64,000 nucleotides of DNA, from contig JAQFVV010012420.1 in assembly GCA_028023455.1 (NCBI GenBank), forward strand, positions 5,161,770 to 5,225,769, read 5' to 3'. Origin of the DNA: Epiperipatus broadwayi. Taxonomy: Eukaryota > Onychophora > Udeonychophora > Euonychophora > Peripatidae. A model generated the notes under the pieces. It worked only from the letters and a program-made list of their open reading frames with translations. It searched no databases and was not told the origin of the DNA. Positions 36,601 through 49,689 of the stretch are shown here, one piece after another (the stretch's first letter is position 1; each line of letters starts with the position of its first letter). A program made the translations under genes and the position numbers.

Positions 36601-38080
36601 TATTTTTTTTTTTGTTTAACAGTTGATTAAAATTTACATAAAATTTTGATTTAATGAATCTAATATGTACTTTTTAAATATTTTAAAATCTGATGTAAAC
36701 TCTACATCACTAAACATATCATTATATTCATTTTGTAGTCTATATACAGGTGCATTATTTACACATATATGTTTAATTAATGGTAAATGAAAAAGTTTGT
36801 GATTTCTACTATTGAAAGTTGATATTTTATATAGCACATTTGTTACTGAATTATCAAATGTTATTGTGCCATTTATCATTTTATATAAAAAACACATATC
36901 AGATAATATTCTCTTAACACACAATTCATTATTATTACAAAATGAAGTTTTATACACATATTTACACTATTTATCATAAACCTTTTGTATTTTTTTCATA
37001 TTTGTTTCATTTATAGAATTCCATATAATGGATCCATAGTGTAAAATTGGCAATATCAAACTATTACATATTAACTTATTAGTCTGGAAATCAAAAACAA
37101 TTTTTGATCTGAGCATCCTGCCAATGAGTTTAAATGCTTTATTAACAGAATATGTTATATGATTATTAAAAGTAAAATTGCTTGTGAAAATTATACCCAA
37201 ATCTTTATGGTCAGTAATTTTCTTAATTTCAAAATGATCAATATGGTAACTACCCGTATTAACATTGTTTTTCTTGAATATGTCATAGCATTACATTTAT
37301 CAATATTTATTTTCATGCTATTTTCTTGGCACCACTTGTAAAAGACATCTATATAATTTTGTAAAGTTTTCATATCTTCATTACTATTAATCTCCAGAAA
37401 AATTTTAATATCATCTGCATAGCATAACACGCTCTTACTTGGAATAAGTGTTATCAAATCTGATATATAAATAGCAAAAAATATTGGGCTTAACACACTC
37501 CGCTGTGGAAGTCCAAGTCTAGATTTAAAATTATTTGACTGTTTATTATTGTAATAAACATAATTGCTTCTATTAGATAGAAATGACTTGAATAAATTCA
37601 TTAGATTAATTGAAAAACTAATTTTCTCTATTTTCATAAGAAGGTATCTATGATCAACTCTATCAAAAGCCTTTGTTAAATCAAAATATATTTCATCCAA
37701 TTGACTTCTTGCCTCAATAGCTCTACCTATGGCATCTGATATATGGACTAAATTTGTTTCTATTGACCTTTCTGGAAGAAACCCATATAAAGAATAAGGA
37801 AGAATATTTTTTAAAAAATGTATAATTCTGTAATAAATTGATTTTTCAAAAATTCTTGATGGTATAGGTAGTAAAGAAATAGGTCTATAATTTCGGACCT
37901 CTGATTTTTTCCCAGATTTGTATATAGGTATTACTTTAGCCATTTTCCAATAGCTAGGAAAAATTGATGTTTTAAGTGACAAATTAAAAATATACAATAA
38001 AACTGGAGCCAAAAGTTCAATGCATCTTTTATAAATAAAAACTGGTATATTATCACAAGCAATACTTTTTTTATTTTCTA
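36601..38080 (-). pseudogene. LINE fragment, Jockey/CR1-like RT, 5'-truncated
   Basis: From 38,080: MAPVLLYIFNLSL, VIPIYKSGKKSEVRNYRPIS, LYGFLPERSIETNLV, FDLTKAFDRVDH (motif A), LPQRSVLSPIFFAIY (motif B with R for G), LCYADDIKIF (motif C). After a frameshift near 37,195: GIIFTSNFTFNNHI and LPILHYGSIIWNSINETN, then the C-terminus to 36,634 and an A-rich tail near 36,605. More intact than its neighbours but still broken; lacks endonuclease. Cut at the G-rich repeat near 38,097. Confidence 0.88.
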
Positions 38081-38096
38081 TTAATTTTTTAGAATG

Positions 38097-38240
38097 TTGG
38101 GGGTGGGAGTGGTGGTGGTGGTAGTGGGGGGGATGGTGGTGGTGGTAGTGGGGGGGATGGCGCTGGTGGGGGTGGTGGTGGTGGGGTGTGGTAGTGGAGG
38201 TGGTGGTGGTGATGGGGTGGGGGTGGTGGTGATGTGGTGG
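38097..38240 (+). repeat. G-rich low-complexity tract (GGTGGTGGG type)
   Basis: About 140 bp almost without C on the plus strand, built from GGTGGTGGTGG and runs of 4-8 G. Capable in principle of G-quadruplexes on the plus strand; it marks the truncation of the LINE on its left. Confidence 0.9.
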
Positions 38241-38407
38241 TTGAGCTAGTCCGATACATTCAGGTTTGCATATCCTATCTATCCTTAAAATAAATGTCTA
38301 GTGATGTGATGTGATTGATGTACTGTAGCTTCTTAAATGAAGTCAAGATTCTCTCAGCAATTTTGCCCAGAGAAACCTGTTAGCTACTTAATTTTACATT
38401 CCTCAGA

Positions 38408-39118
38408 CTAAGTTTTCCCATATTCTGCCCCATCCCATTTCCACAACATAATCATTGTCAACACTATTGCCTTTATATCTAAATACTCCTTATCTTTTTC
38501 CAAACCCAGCATAAAAACCAATAATCCACTTTCTGTATAATCACTTTTTTCATATTTATTCTTCCATAACTTCATTATATGTACCCTTTTTGTTTTCAAG
38601 CATTTACATTCAATTAACAGATGCCTAATATTTTCTATTCCTTCCTTACATAATTTACAGACTAAATCACCCACATTTTTCCATTTACATGTATATTCTC
38701 TTGTCACTAAAGATCCTGTTCAAGCCTTAAACAATAAACTACTTTCCATACTATTATCATATATTAACTCGCACCTAATATTCTCTTTATTTCTATAGAT
38801 ATTTAAACTTTTTCCTCTCCATACTAGTTCTCCATCTCTATCTCCCTATTCTTTATTAATAAATCTATTCTTTTATCCCATTCCTTACCACTATAACACT
38901 CAACAATCCTCCTAACATAATCACCCCATCTTTTGTACAAATATACTGACATAAATTCTTTATCCAAATCTTTTGCATACCACATTACCTTTCTCACCCA
39001 TCTTGTTGCCTGCCCTTTACTCATAACCCAATTAAATACTATTTTAGTTATTTTTTTATTATCCATAAACTGCAATCTACCAAACATTTTCATTTTACTT
39101 TTTGCATCTCTCATATGA
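38408..39118 (-). pseudogene. LINE C-terminal region with CCHC-type motif
   Basis: From 39,118 the minus strand reads MFGRLQFMDNKKITKIVFN, then GQATRWVRKV and WGDYVRRIVECYSGKEWD. After a short break it continues through LLFKA and TGSLVTREYTCKWKNVG to VCKLCKEGIENIRHLLIEC, the C-x2-C...H-x4-C motif found at the C-terminus of I-, R1- and related LINE proteins. No RT core is attached. Possibly the missing end of the family seen at 3.5-4.46 kb. Broken at about 38.82 and 38.71 kb. Confidence 0.7.
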
Positions 39119-39612
39119 AAACTTGACTATCCCATTTCTTCCTGAATTGCTTCCCTTGATGTCCATACTAGTGGCACCCTTGTGGTCAGTATACCTGAAA
39201 CCAAAAGTTTTTGTCCGATACAGTGTATTAAATAAAAATGTTGAAATCAAGGTATTCCACATTGAGCAAATAAATCTTTACATGATTTGATATCTGTTCT
39301 ACTGAACATATTAGATTTACATGATGAATTGCTACATGATAGCAATATATCAGATGAAATTACATGATGTTTGTTCAGGTATCATAGTTATTGCATTTAA
39401 GACATAAAATTTTGCAAAATAATTACTCCAAAATTATTCATTTAAATTATGGAATATATAGTTGATTCAGAAGGTAAATTTCAAATATACATTAAAAAAA
39501 ACTCACTACATATAATCAAGCATTATTAGGTCAGCTAGAGAAAAATTTAAATGTTTCAGATAAATTTTTTTACTCTATGGGTGGAAGAATTTATTGTCAA
39601 TGACATAATATT

Positions 39613-39875
39613 TTGTTTACATTAATTAGATCAGAGAAGAATATTCAGGCTTCATTACTTATGGTGAAGGATTTGATAATTGAAAAGTGTGCATTTCATA
39701 ATAATATAAATAATGAATTGAATGTATTTATTATGAATATTCAGAATGTTAAATCAAACTTCAATACTGTATTGATTTATCTTATGAAACTGAATACGGT
39801 ATATAATTTAATAGTTTTAATGGAAATTGAATATGTAATAATGAACAAAATAATTATAAAATTGAAAGCTATTGT
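39613..39875 (+). pseudogene. possible LINE endonuclease N-terminal relic
   Basis: VFIMNIQNVKSNFNTVLIYL then YNLIVLMEIEY resembles the 'N-S-..-L-...-D-I-..-E' opening of APE endonucleases. The frame then enters GC-richer unrelated sequence (39,876-40,100). Short and weak. Confidence 0.4.
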
Positions 39876-40227
39876 AACCGGACAACACCCAACACCACTC
39901 TTAGTTGGTTTTATTTCCTGATGAGCATATTGCAGTAAGGAACTATTGATTGCCATTCCCCAATGCAGATGTCTCCCCATCTACAACAATATTTCCTGAT
40001 CATCAGAGGATGTAATGCCATAGAGACTGGAAACATCTAGAAATTTATGTGTTTGGTTTCCTAAATGGCACCACGAGAGTTCCAACTCACTACAACCTTA
40101 CTTTATACTGAACATAGCTCAGGAGGCATGAGATTCTTTGTGAGCAAGATGCAATGAATAACTAGTGATGCAAAAAATGGAACTGAAGAACTAAAATTAA
40201 TTTTTAATAACAACAATTTTATTTAAC
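39876..40227. other. unidentified GC-richer insert
   Basis: Starts near CCGGACAACACCCAAC and includes TCCTGATGAGCATATTGCAG; looks like a short interspersed element or an LTR scrap, but I find no second copy, tRNA-like head or tail in the window. Confidence 0.3.
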
Positions 40228-40429
40228 AACAATTCATTTGAAAGTCCTTCTAACATAGTTCATCATTTGTATCCATGTGAAGATTCATTTTCAGTTCAAT
40301 TATGAGAAGAAATTTAGAAGCACTTTATTGAACAATAATTCATTTGCAAGTCCTTCTAATATAGTTCATTCACATCCATGGAAAGATTCATTTTCAGTTC
40401 AATTGTGAGAAGTCTAGAAGCACGTTCAA
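40228..40429. repeat. two tandem units of about 100 bp
   Basis: AATTCATTTG[A/C]AAGTCCTTCTAA and GATTCATTTTCAGTTCAATT recur with a period of about 105 bp; second unit has small deletions. Confidence 0.8.
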
Positions 40430-40497
40430 GTAAGTATACGTATACCATTAATGCATGAATGTTTTTAATCATTTGTTCTCAGTCTGTATATCACTTT

Positions 40498-40760
40498 TAG
40501 ATAGGTAAATGGGTGCTATCAGCAATTCCAGGTTTGTGGAGCATTCATAATTCAATCAAGTATAGATGTATATTTATACACATACGTTTTATTATTTTAT
40601 TCAGGTATAAATAATATGCATGTAAGCATTTATGATCCATATAGCATTTTATATTTTAAGAGTTATTACAGCTAGGTAAACAGGTAATATCAGCAATTCC
40701 ATATTCATGGAGCATTTACAATCCAGTCGATGTATATTTATACACATACGTTTTATTATT
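40498..40760. repeat. two tandem units of about 180 bp
   Basis: TATCAGCAATTCCA, GGAGCATT and the 20-base ACACATACGTTTTATTATTT string occur twice in the same order, at about 40,518-40,600 and 40,690-40,760. Confidence 0.75.
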
Positions 40761-42213
40761 TTTACCATATCTTTGATTGACATTTCCATTTAGCTGGTTC
40801 ATTTGAAATAATTATTACAATTATTATTAGAAGTATTTCTATTATTTGAACATATCTTAAATTTTATGAAATAATTGGCGTTTAACTAATGAAATATATA
40901 ACACACATATAGGTGTGTGAGTGTTTGTAATTAAGTAATTGTTTTCTTGTTTTCATTTTAAATAAAGATAAAAACAGAACTATTGTCAACTTTTGACTGA
41001 AGCTAATAATTGATTGTGAAACTTTTTTTAAGACTAATAATATAAAATATTTTCTCTTTTGTTTTATATAAAAAAATTAATAGTTATAATTTTACTTCAT
41101 ATCTTATTGTAATTGAATCATTTCTAATTGCTTACCTCTAACTTCACGTCTTCATTTAGTGCTGTATTACTAAATAACTGGGGGGGGGGGGGGGGCTTTC
41201 ATGAAGCTGAACAGTTAAAACTTTGAGGCAATGCTTGGAGTTCACATGGTGGGCCGATGGAGAGAGTACAAGCGGTCTCTAGCCGATGGCCATAATAGGG
41301 TTTTTCATTTAGTTCCTTTTTTTAGTACTCTTGTAGCTAAATCTTGTGTCTCTGAATCAATTAACTATAATAATACTAATAAACTTCTACTGATTTTCCA
41401 CACTATTTATATTTTTTTCCCTCTGACAAACGGATTCAGCTTACAGATTCTTTTTCTTCCATTGGTAGCAACTTTTTCATCTTTGTCCATGTTTTTTAAT
41501 CACCCAGTTCATTGGACAGTTTCTCTTTGGCAGGAACAGACTTTTAACTAGATTATTTTCGATTATCTGCCTTCATGTGTTTTCGAATCTTGGATTTTTT
41601 TATTGCCTGCGGCACAGTGATTTGACACCTAGAGCTATTTTGTATTAAAACTTTTCTTCAATCTGAGTTTTAATGTTTGAAGATTTTTTTAAATTTAATT
41701 TTAATAAAGAAAGATTTATATTTTCTTTAATTGCAAATATAAACGTTTTTTTTTTTTTTTTTAAACAAAAGTTCAATTTTTCTTTTTTAATTTGACCAAA
41801 ACATTATTTTCAATTGCAGTCAAATTTCATTACTTCTTTTTCTTTAAAATATCTAGTTTTCCTTAAAATGTTGTTAGTCTTTTAAATGGGGGGGGGGGGA
41901 TTCTAAATATATTCTGAAACAGTATATCTGTGTCACTATGTTAGTATATTATGTCTCATATTAGAAAACACATCAGGAGGAATTATGGGTTTTTGTAAAA
42001 AGTTCTATACTATTCGATTTGTCATTCTTTATATGAAACCTTTGGGAATGCAGCAATTTCTTTTGTTATAGGTAATAAAATTGATATTTTTTGTCATGGT
42101 CATAAAATATTGGTTTTCATATTGAAGAATTAGAGCAAGTTTTTAATATGTTGGTTTCAAATATTATTTTTATCAATAATTTAATGAGACAAGATTATAA
42201 TTTAGAAATTAAC
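40761..42213. other. AT-rich sequence with homopolymers
   Basis: Contains an 18-G run near 41,181, a 19-T run near 41,745 and an 11-G run near 41,889. A 106-codon frame at 41,231-41,551 has no motif I recognise. Confidence 0.4.
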
Positions 42214-42713
42214 TGATGCACCTTAAAAATGCTTACATGACAACCAATCAGATGTAATAATGACTGCATGTGGAACTCAATTCAAAAACACAAGCCAGAA
42301 ATATGAGAAAAAGATAGAACCACTTTCTTCTCTACTTAAATTTATATATAAATAAGCAGACTCAAGCATTCTGAGCTAAAAGGTGAAGCTTAAAACATCT
42401 TCACATTTAATTCACTAAATATTATATATAAATAAACAATACGAAATCTTTTGATTTACTACAAAATAATTTTCAAATCTAATGGAATGATAGTAACAAA
42501 TGTAAGTATATTAAATTTATTAAGTGCAAGCAGATGATATAATAATAATGTGAAAGACTGAAACCTTTGACTGATGGGTCTTAAAAATGCTTATGTGTCA
42601 GCCAATCAGATGTAATAATGCCTGCACATGGGACTCAATTTAAAAACACAAGCCAGAAATATGAGAAAAAGATGGAACCACTTTTTTCTCTACTTAAATT
42701 TATATATAAATAA
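42214..42713 (+). repeat. satellite, one full and one partial unit (~354 bp)
   Basis: CTTAAAAATGCTTA[C/T]-TG and CAAGCCAGAAATATGAGAAA start units at about 42,214 and 42,568. The second unit is cut at 42,713 by the LTR that follows and resumes at 45,727. Confidence 0.88.
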
Positions 42714-45700
42714 TGTAATGGTCAAGTTTGTACATTCGTGTAACAGAATCTAGAATCCAAGCAAAGAGACCAAAGCCAACTAGACCAGGAGTGTGACACC
42801 CCGAACCCGACCATGCTTCAACTCATCTGCCAGAACTCCAAAACTCAAGACCCTATGAATGACCACACTTGAAGCTACACATAGTATACAATTTCATTCA
42901 TGGCCTTTATAGGTCAGGAAGACTCAATAAGACTCTGATAAACAAACAAAGACTCTTAAATAGACTAAATATATTAGTAGACTATTAATGCATAATTTTA
43001 TGAATGAATAGGGTCAATAATTAGAATTGGACTGAATTGGATCAGTGATGAGACAGAGAATGAAATACACTAAATTAGTTATAATTTATTTACCAAGTAA
43101 AATAATATTGACAATATCATTACAAAATTTCAGTGTAGAATGTATGCAGACATTGGTAGATAAGAGACAACACCTTCTCTTCTTACACTGAATTTAAAAT
43201 GACTTTATACAAGCAATCATTGAATTTTGGCATAGATGAGTTTAACATATGCCCATCTTATGAAATGATTTACAACTGATACATAAAAGTCACTACGTTA
43301 TGTCTATAAATCTAGTTATGCCAAATCTTATTAAATTTGTGGCTGTTATATAAGTAATTATATTAAGTCTTGATCAATCTAAAATTCATTTATTATTGCA
43401 AATACAATATTATTTAATGATAAGCACATAAACCAGCTCAAGAAACATAAGATTAAACCTGGATTTCAAGAGAAATTTTCAGATCAATGCTGAAAGTGCT
43501 ATGTTAAAGTGGGAGAATTGCATAAGATTTTACCAATGCACTATGGCACAGGTAAATGATAATAGAAAAAGGTGCGGATGGATGAATGACTCCAGGGTTT
43601 TTGCGACCAACGCCGGTACCCTGCAACCGATTATCATGCTGTGAAAAAAAACATTTGTGTTCAGAAATGGTGGGGGACTTATGTGCTAACCTGGCCTTGG
43701 CTCAGGCTTTGTTACTGTTCTACCCTTTAAGATAAGATGTGCTGGCTTCACCGAGGCTCCATCTTAATATACATATCATACATATAGCAGCAAAATGAGA
43801 AGAAATTTAATAAAATAATAGATCACATCCACCAAGCAAAGAATATTATATTTCATACTATGAAATACAAGACAATAGCATATTAGCTTTATCAAAGTGG
43901 AACCAACTCTTGTGTAGCCTGATAATAAATGTCTACGCTACTCATAGGGATATTAATAAATCTTTACTTCAACATGCTCGATCTATTTGGTTACTTTATA
44001 GATAATTAATATTTAAGGAGGGGAAGTATATTTCTATGGACTTATGAAGAACTTAAATGACAAATATACTTATAACTATCATCAAGGCTAATCTAATTCT
44101 TAATAAAAATATAAAGTTTAAGCTTTCAAATTGTTGATTAAAATGAGCCACATTTCACATTTTAAATCATCATTAATAAAAATAATAATGAGCGCAAGGC
44201 AAGTCATTATTATTTATAAAAATAGGATTTTGAAACAGCATGTAGAAAGGCGATGCCATAAAACAAATTACATGAAGATATTTAAATAATATCTTCTTAA
44301 AAACATTAAATTAAGTGCTCGCTATTTTGAAATATTGGCATATGAAATATAAGCATTTAAATAAATTTAATAAATTTGATATATTTAAATAAGCATTTAA
44401 TTAAAATAAGCAAAGAAATATAGACATAACAGCAGTGATATAACTTTAAATTAGACACTAGTAATTTATTTTTAAGTGAAAGGGAATTATAAATAGTCAG
44501 ATCATTTTAACTTTAGCAACATTAAATAATAAAACTGTACCGGTATTATTCATCTGGACAGAAAATGCTGTGCTATAGATTTATTGAGCTTGACTGGGTG
44601 GCTGATGGCATCATCTTCTTTCTCCAATCTGTTAGGCTTGAGTTTTCTGGTGGCATGATGGTTAAAACATTGTGACGAGAGACACCTTGCTCTTCCTTTG
44701 GAGTAACAGCAAAGAAATGTCCATTTTAAGCCAGCCATATTAGAACATAAACAGACATGGAAACTGAGTGCAATTCTTTCTAAAAAATGTCTGTCTATCT
44801 CCTTGTTTAAAAATGCAGAGTATTTCTAGGTTTGGTCAAGCACTTACATTATCAGAATCTATCACCTCAAGACTCATTAACTCAAGAATGTAATTAAATA
44901 TTATAAAATTTATAATCCAGATTCACAATCTGAGATAACTTATGGAGTGTTAGAACCATTCCCTAAGCTATTATAGTTAAGATTTTTGTTGTAAACAATT
45001 TCCAATTTAGATTTTAAAAATAACTTTTAATCTTATCTAAGGTGATTTTAATTAGCAAGATTTTGAACTAATTTTACTTTTACTGAATGCAGGTGTGTCC
45101 GTTAATGACATTCTTGTTTACAACCAAAAATCTTTTTTTTTTAATTACTTGACCAGCTTTTATTTTTAGTTTTACCTGAAATAAGAAACTCTTTTAATTA
45201 AAAACAACCTTTTAACATATTTTATGAAAACCTTTTTAACATATTTTTAGATAATTTTTAAATATATTTTGATATAATTTTTAAACATATTTTCAGAAAC
45301 TTTAGCCCTGAAATATATATATAAAACAAGAAAATCTTTTAACAGATATTTAAAAAAACATTTAACATATTTTTAGATAACAACTTTTAAATATTTTAAA
45401 TCATGTCTTCCCTATATATAGCACAGATCATATATCCATATATGAATTTACAATGTTAACAACAAAATTAATAATTTACTTCTAACTTTAATAATATAAT
45501 AAACATTTTTATAAATCTTGAGTAAACTTTATATGCTATAATTTTACTAATCCTATCTAATTATAGCGTTTTTTCATATGTGAATAAATAATACTGTTAG
45601 ACAGACATGAGTGTTTTACAAGCTATTTTAAAAATATTAACATTTAATAGGTTCAAACTTAGCACAGATGAGTGTGTTATTAGTTTTGACGATGAAATAA

Positions 45701-45726
45701 TAAGGGCTTGGAAGGTTATCGTTTCA
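42714..45726 (-). mobile_element. 3.0-kb solo LTR of a related family
   Basis: Plus-strand ends TGTAATGG...CGTTTCA are flanked by ATAA on both sides (42,710-42,713; 45,727-45,730), and the satellite unit continues across the insertion, so both borders are exact. In minus orientation the end reads GAATGTACAAAC then TTGACCATTACA, close to GGATGTTCAAAT then ATGACTGTTACA at the end of the 11.7-kb LTR; the start TGAAAC is shared too. GC-richer patches lie at comparable distances from the ends. No internal region or second LTR: a solo LTR left by recombination, or a non-autonomous unit. Confidence 0.7.
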
Positions 45727-46410
45727 ATAAGCCAGACTCGAGCATTCCGAACTAAGAATGTGAAGCTTAAAACACCTTCACATTTATTTCACTAAATATT
45801 ATATATAAATAAACAACGTGAAATCTTTCAATTTACTATGAAGTAATTTTCAAATCTAATGAAATGATAGTAACAAAGGTAAATATATTTCGTATTTCTG
45901 GCTTGTGATTTTGAATTGAGAATTTGACATGCAGTCATTATTACATTTGACTGGCTGTCATGTAAGCATTTTTAAGACACATCAGTCAAAGGTTTCAGCC
46001 TTTCACATTATTATTATATCATCTGCTTGCTCTTAATAAATTTAATAAATTTACATTTGTTACTATCATTTCATTAGATTTGAATATTACTTCATAGTAA
46101 ATCAAAAGATTTCACATTTATTTATATATAATATTTAATGAATTAAATGTGAAGATGTTTTAAGCATCACACTCTTAGTTCAGAATGCTTGAATCTGGCT
46201 TATTTATATATAAATTTAAGTAGAGAAAAAGGTGGTTTTATCTTTTTCTCATATTTCTGGCTTGTGTTTTTGAGTTGAGAGTTCAATGTGCAGTCATTAT
46301 TACATCTGATTGGCTGTCATGTAAGCATTTTTAAGATGCATCAGTCAAAGGTTTCAACCTTTCATGTTATTATTATATCATCTGTTTTCACTTAATAAAT
46401 TTAATATATT
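45727..46410. repeat. rest of the split satellite unit, then two inverted units
   Basis: 45,727-45,895 completes the unit cut at 42,713 (CAGACTCGAGCATTC, TGTGAAGCTTAAAACA). From about 45,897 the units run in reverse (TTTCTGGCTTGTG, CTGTCATGTAAGCATTTTTA, twice, period about 360 bp). Before the LTR inserted, this was a palindromic cluster of about 1.2 kb. Confidence 0.85.
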
Positions 46411-46940
46411 TAATTTAGAAATTATTAATTATTTAAATTTTTTAAACTGTTATGGTTTTTAACTAGTTTTGTGTTCATGCATTACAATTATTGATTATTG
46501 CTGTTCTTTTGTTGATCATGTATTTATAAAAAAATAAGTTTGATCACAATTGTAGAACTCCAGAAATTCTAATAACTGATCATTTATTAATAAATATATA
46601 AATTATATATAAAATAATCAATATCTTATTTGGCAATTCCACTCATTCTCATTTAATAAATTGAATTCACTGGAAAAATGTTTTTAAATTGGATGATGTT
46701 AAATTAGCTTTTGAGATTTTTCAAATTGACTCCATTTCCATATTTCCTTCATTAAACAGATCTGATAATTGCAAAATGCATCTAAGTCATTTAGGAATAT
46801 TGATTAAATAATTTTTCTGATAGACTATAGGAACTGTTTTTATGAAAGGGGTATTTTTAAAGATTTGGTCACTCAATTGAACAAATGAATTAAGTTGATA
46901 TGAAACAGGCTAAAATAAATTATTACATTAGCTGTTTATA
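46411..46940. other. AT-rich sequence, nothing supported
   Basis: No frame or repeat boundary supported. Confidence 0.4.
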
Positions 46941-47133
46941 GAGTTATAATTATTTATTAAGCACACGGATGTGTATGTAAATATTTTTAAGACAGGCTAT
47001 AACCTGTACAAATGCACCTAGAAATTTCTAATAGTCAAGCAGGCAAAATAAAAATCTTGCTTGACTATTATAAATTTCTAGATGCATTTGATACAAGTTA
47101 TATTTCTGTGCACTTAATAAATAATTATAACTC
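46941..47133. repeat. palindrome with arms of about 90 bp
   Basis: GAGTTATAATTATTTATTAA at the left and its complement at the right end, with AGTCAAGCA facing TGCTTGACT in the middle. A third, half copy lies at 47,440-47,520 (TTGCTTGACTAGTATAAATT). At 47,165-47,225 a block (GGTATATAATAAGCCTGTG) matches 23,330-23,390. Confidence 0.8.
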
Positions 47134-47559
47134 TACAATAGTTTATGTATTTCCAGTATAAAGATAGTAATATATACCCTATATTACATATATAGACATA
47201 GGTATATAATAAGCCTGTGTTTCAGTTAATATTAACTCATTGTAAATTGCAAGATTTTGCTAATGTTAATTTGTATAGGAAATAGTGGACTTAAACAACA
47301 GAGAGAACAACAACTTCACACTCCCAAATCAAGATACTTCAGATTGGCCTATATAAGTGGAAAGTTAAATTAAAGATAAAACAGCTACTCTTATCTTTAT
47401 AAAGTCACTATCTTGTGTTGTGGTTTGAGAGGTCCCTCTATCAGCAAAATAAAGATATTGCTTGACTAGTATAAATTTCTAGGCACATTTGATACAGATT
47501 ATAGTCTGTCTTAAAAGTATTATCTATTTATCTAATTAAGGTCATAGATTAAAGGGAAA

Positions 47560-49490
47560 ATTATTAATGCCTTATTAAAAAAGAACAAAGATGAAAGTAT
47601 GTCATATCTTTTGATTATTGTTGAATTAATTGATATTATTGATAATTCTAAATTTATTGATAATGTTTTTAATCACCATTTTGCAAATTAATATGATACT
47701 AACTCAGATTATGGTAATACTAACATTAACTAGGACATAATAAATGATGTGAGTAAGAAAGTACCCAATTTATTGCCTATTAATTAAGATAAAGTTGCAA
47801 ATTTAGTTTTTTATTTATGAAATTTTATTTCTGAAGGACTTGATTTGGTTATAGCTTTTGTTTTAAAATACTATTACTTATATTTTATTGTAATACTTAC
47901 ACATTTGATTAATTAATTTTTTCTGTGGATTTATAACATTATAATTTCAATATTTAAAAACAGAGATAAAAAATTGATTGAGAATATAGACTGTAGCGAT
48001 TATTTCTTATTTTTTTTGGTTTTAAGTTTGCTCCAATTGGCTTTTAAATTCAGGTTATTATATTATTTATTTATTAATAATATATTTTTTGATAAATTTT
48101 TTTTTTTTTTTTACTGGATGGAAGTTTTAAGCATTCAATTAATATTTCATGATAAACATTTTGTTTATTTTTTTACCTGATTTGGGGGGAGGGGGTATTA
48201 AGCATTCAGTTAATGAACATGCTTACCATTGGTATTTATTTTGTTTTTATCAGAACATTTGACTATATTCAACTTGATATTCATTATATTAGATTAGCTT
48301 CTTACAGAATTTATGATTGTTCCTTGAATTGGATTATTATTTACTTACAAGTTCATAAATAAGTAGTAAAAGTTGATAATATTATTTGTTATATTTTGTT
48401 TACTAATGGAGGATTTTTGCAGGGATCAATTTTAGATCCATTACTGTTTGTAATATGTTTAAATTATAATATTAATTTATTTCTATATTTAATTGTGCAT
48501 GTGCATACTGATAACCTTCCATTTGTGTTATCTGAATTATGTAGAGATTATCTAGAAATGCATGTTATGTATGATTTGTCTATTATGATAGATTGATTAA
48601 GATCAAATTATTTTATTATTAATGTAGATAAAATAAAAGTGATTATGTTTTGATTTGTGCAGGAATATTTTGGAGTCACTCATAGTCAAACTGTGTCAAT
48701 GGAATGAAAATAATTGCACTTGTGACAATATTGAATTTGTTAAGAAACTCTTTATCTTGATGTATTATTTGATTTATTGTTGTTGCCATACAGAAACCAC
48801 ATCAATGTCCACTGTAGATAATTACATCAATTCATTTATTATATATTCAAATTTCTTTCTACTAATATTCTAGTATTGATTTGCAAATCTTCCTATCAAG
48901 ATATTTTATCCTATTCACTTATGTTATGGGAAGTATGATGTTATGCTCTGAAGAATCATACTTTACATATTATATCAGACAAAATGTGATTAGATATAGT
49001 GAAAGGTTTGTCTCTTAGATATAGTATTTCTTCAATAAGTCAACTTTATCAAAATTATATTAGATAAATACATTAGTTGTATGTTACAATGTATTACTTT
49101 TGTTACCCCTAATACAGTAAAGCACATCTCACATGCACAATTTATTTCGTCAAATTTTCGTGAATCTCATAATCAAAGATAGAGAATACATCTTAGTTGT
49201 CATTTATTCAATGTAGCAGAATGTCATTTGGTTTTGACATATTTTTCAGTTTAAAAAAAATGCTTGAAGAATTTAATTTTAATGGAAATAGATGTTATTA
49301 GTTTAATTTTTGTTGTTATCATTAATTATTTTAAATATTTTGTATGTAAATTTAAATGGCTATATTTCTATAGGATTTATTGCTTTCCACACTTTTTTTT
49401 TAAATCAGGGAAATTGTAACAATTTGCTCAACTTGTAATTGAAGAATATTTCTGTATCATTTCTAAATAAATAAATGAATTTATTATATA
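47560..49490 (+). pseudogene. old plus-strand LINE relic
   Basis: Scattered pieces in order: KFIDNVFNHHFAN near 47,650, FISEGLDLV near 47,825, FKNRDKK near 47,955, then GGFLQGSILDPLLFVI near 48,405 (RT motif B) followed by HTDNLPFVL at the place of YADD, and a long 3' part ending in A-rich sequence near 49,490. Heavily decayed; clade not assigned. Confidence 0.6.
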
Positions 49491-49689
49491 ATAAACAATA
49501 AAAAAATAAAACAAAACAAAAACTTTATGAAGGAAAGATTATAAAATTATAACTCATCTACAAATTTACAGCTTAGCACTGTTTTTGATCAGACTGGTTA
49601 TATTCCTAGCACTAAGATATGTATGCAGAAAAGAGAACTTGCAGGTTAATTAGTATGCAAGTTTGTGAATTTACATAAACCACTTGCAT

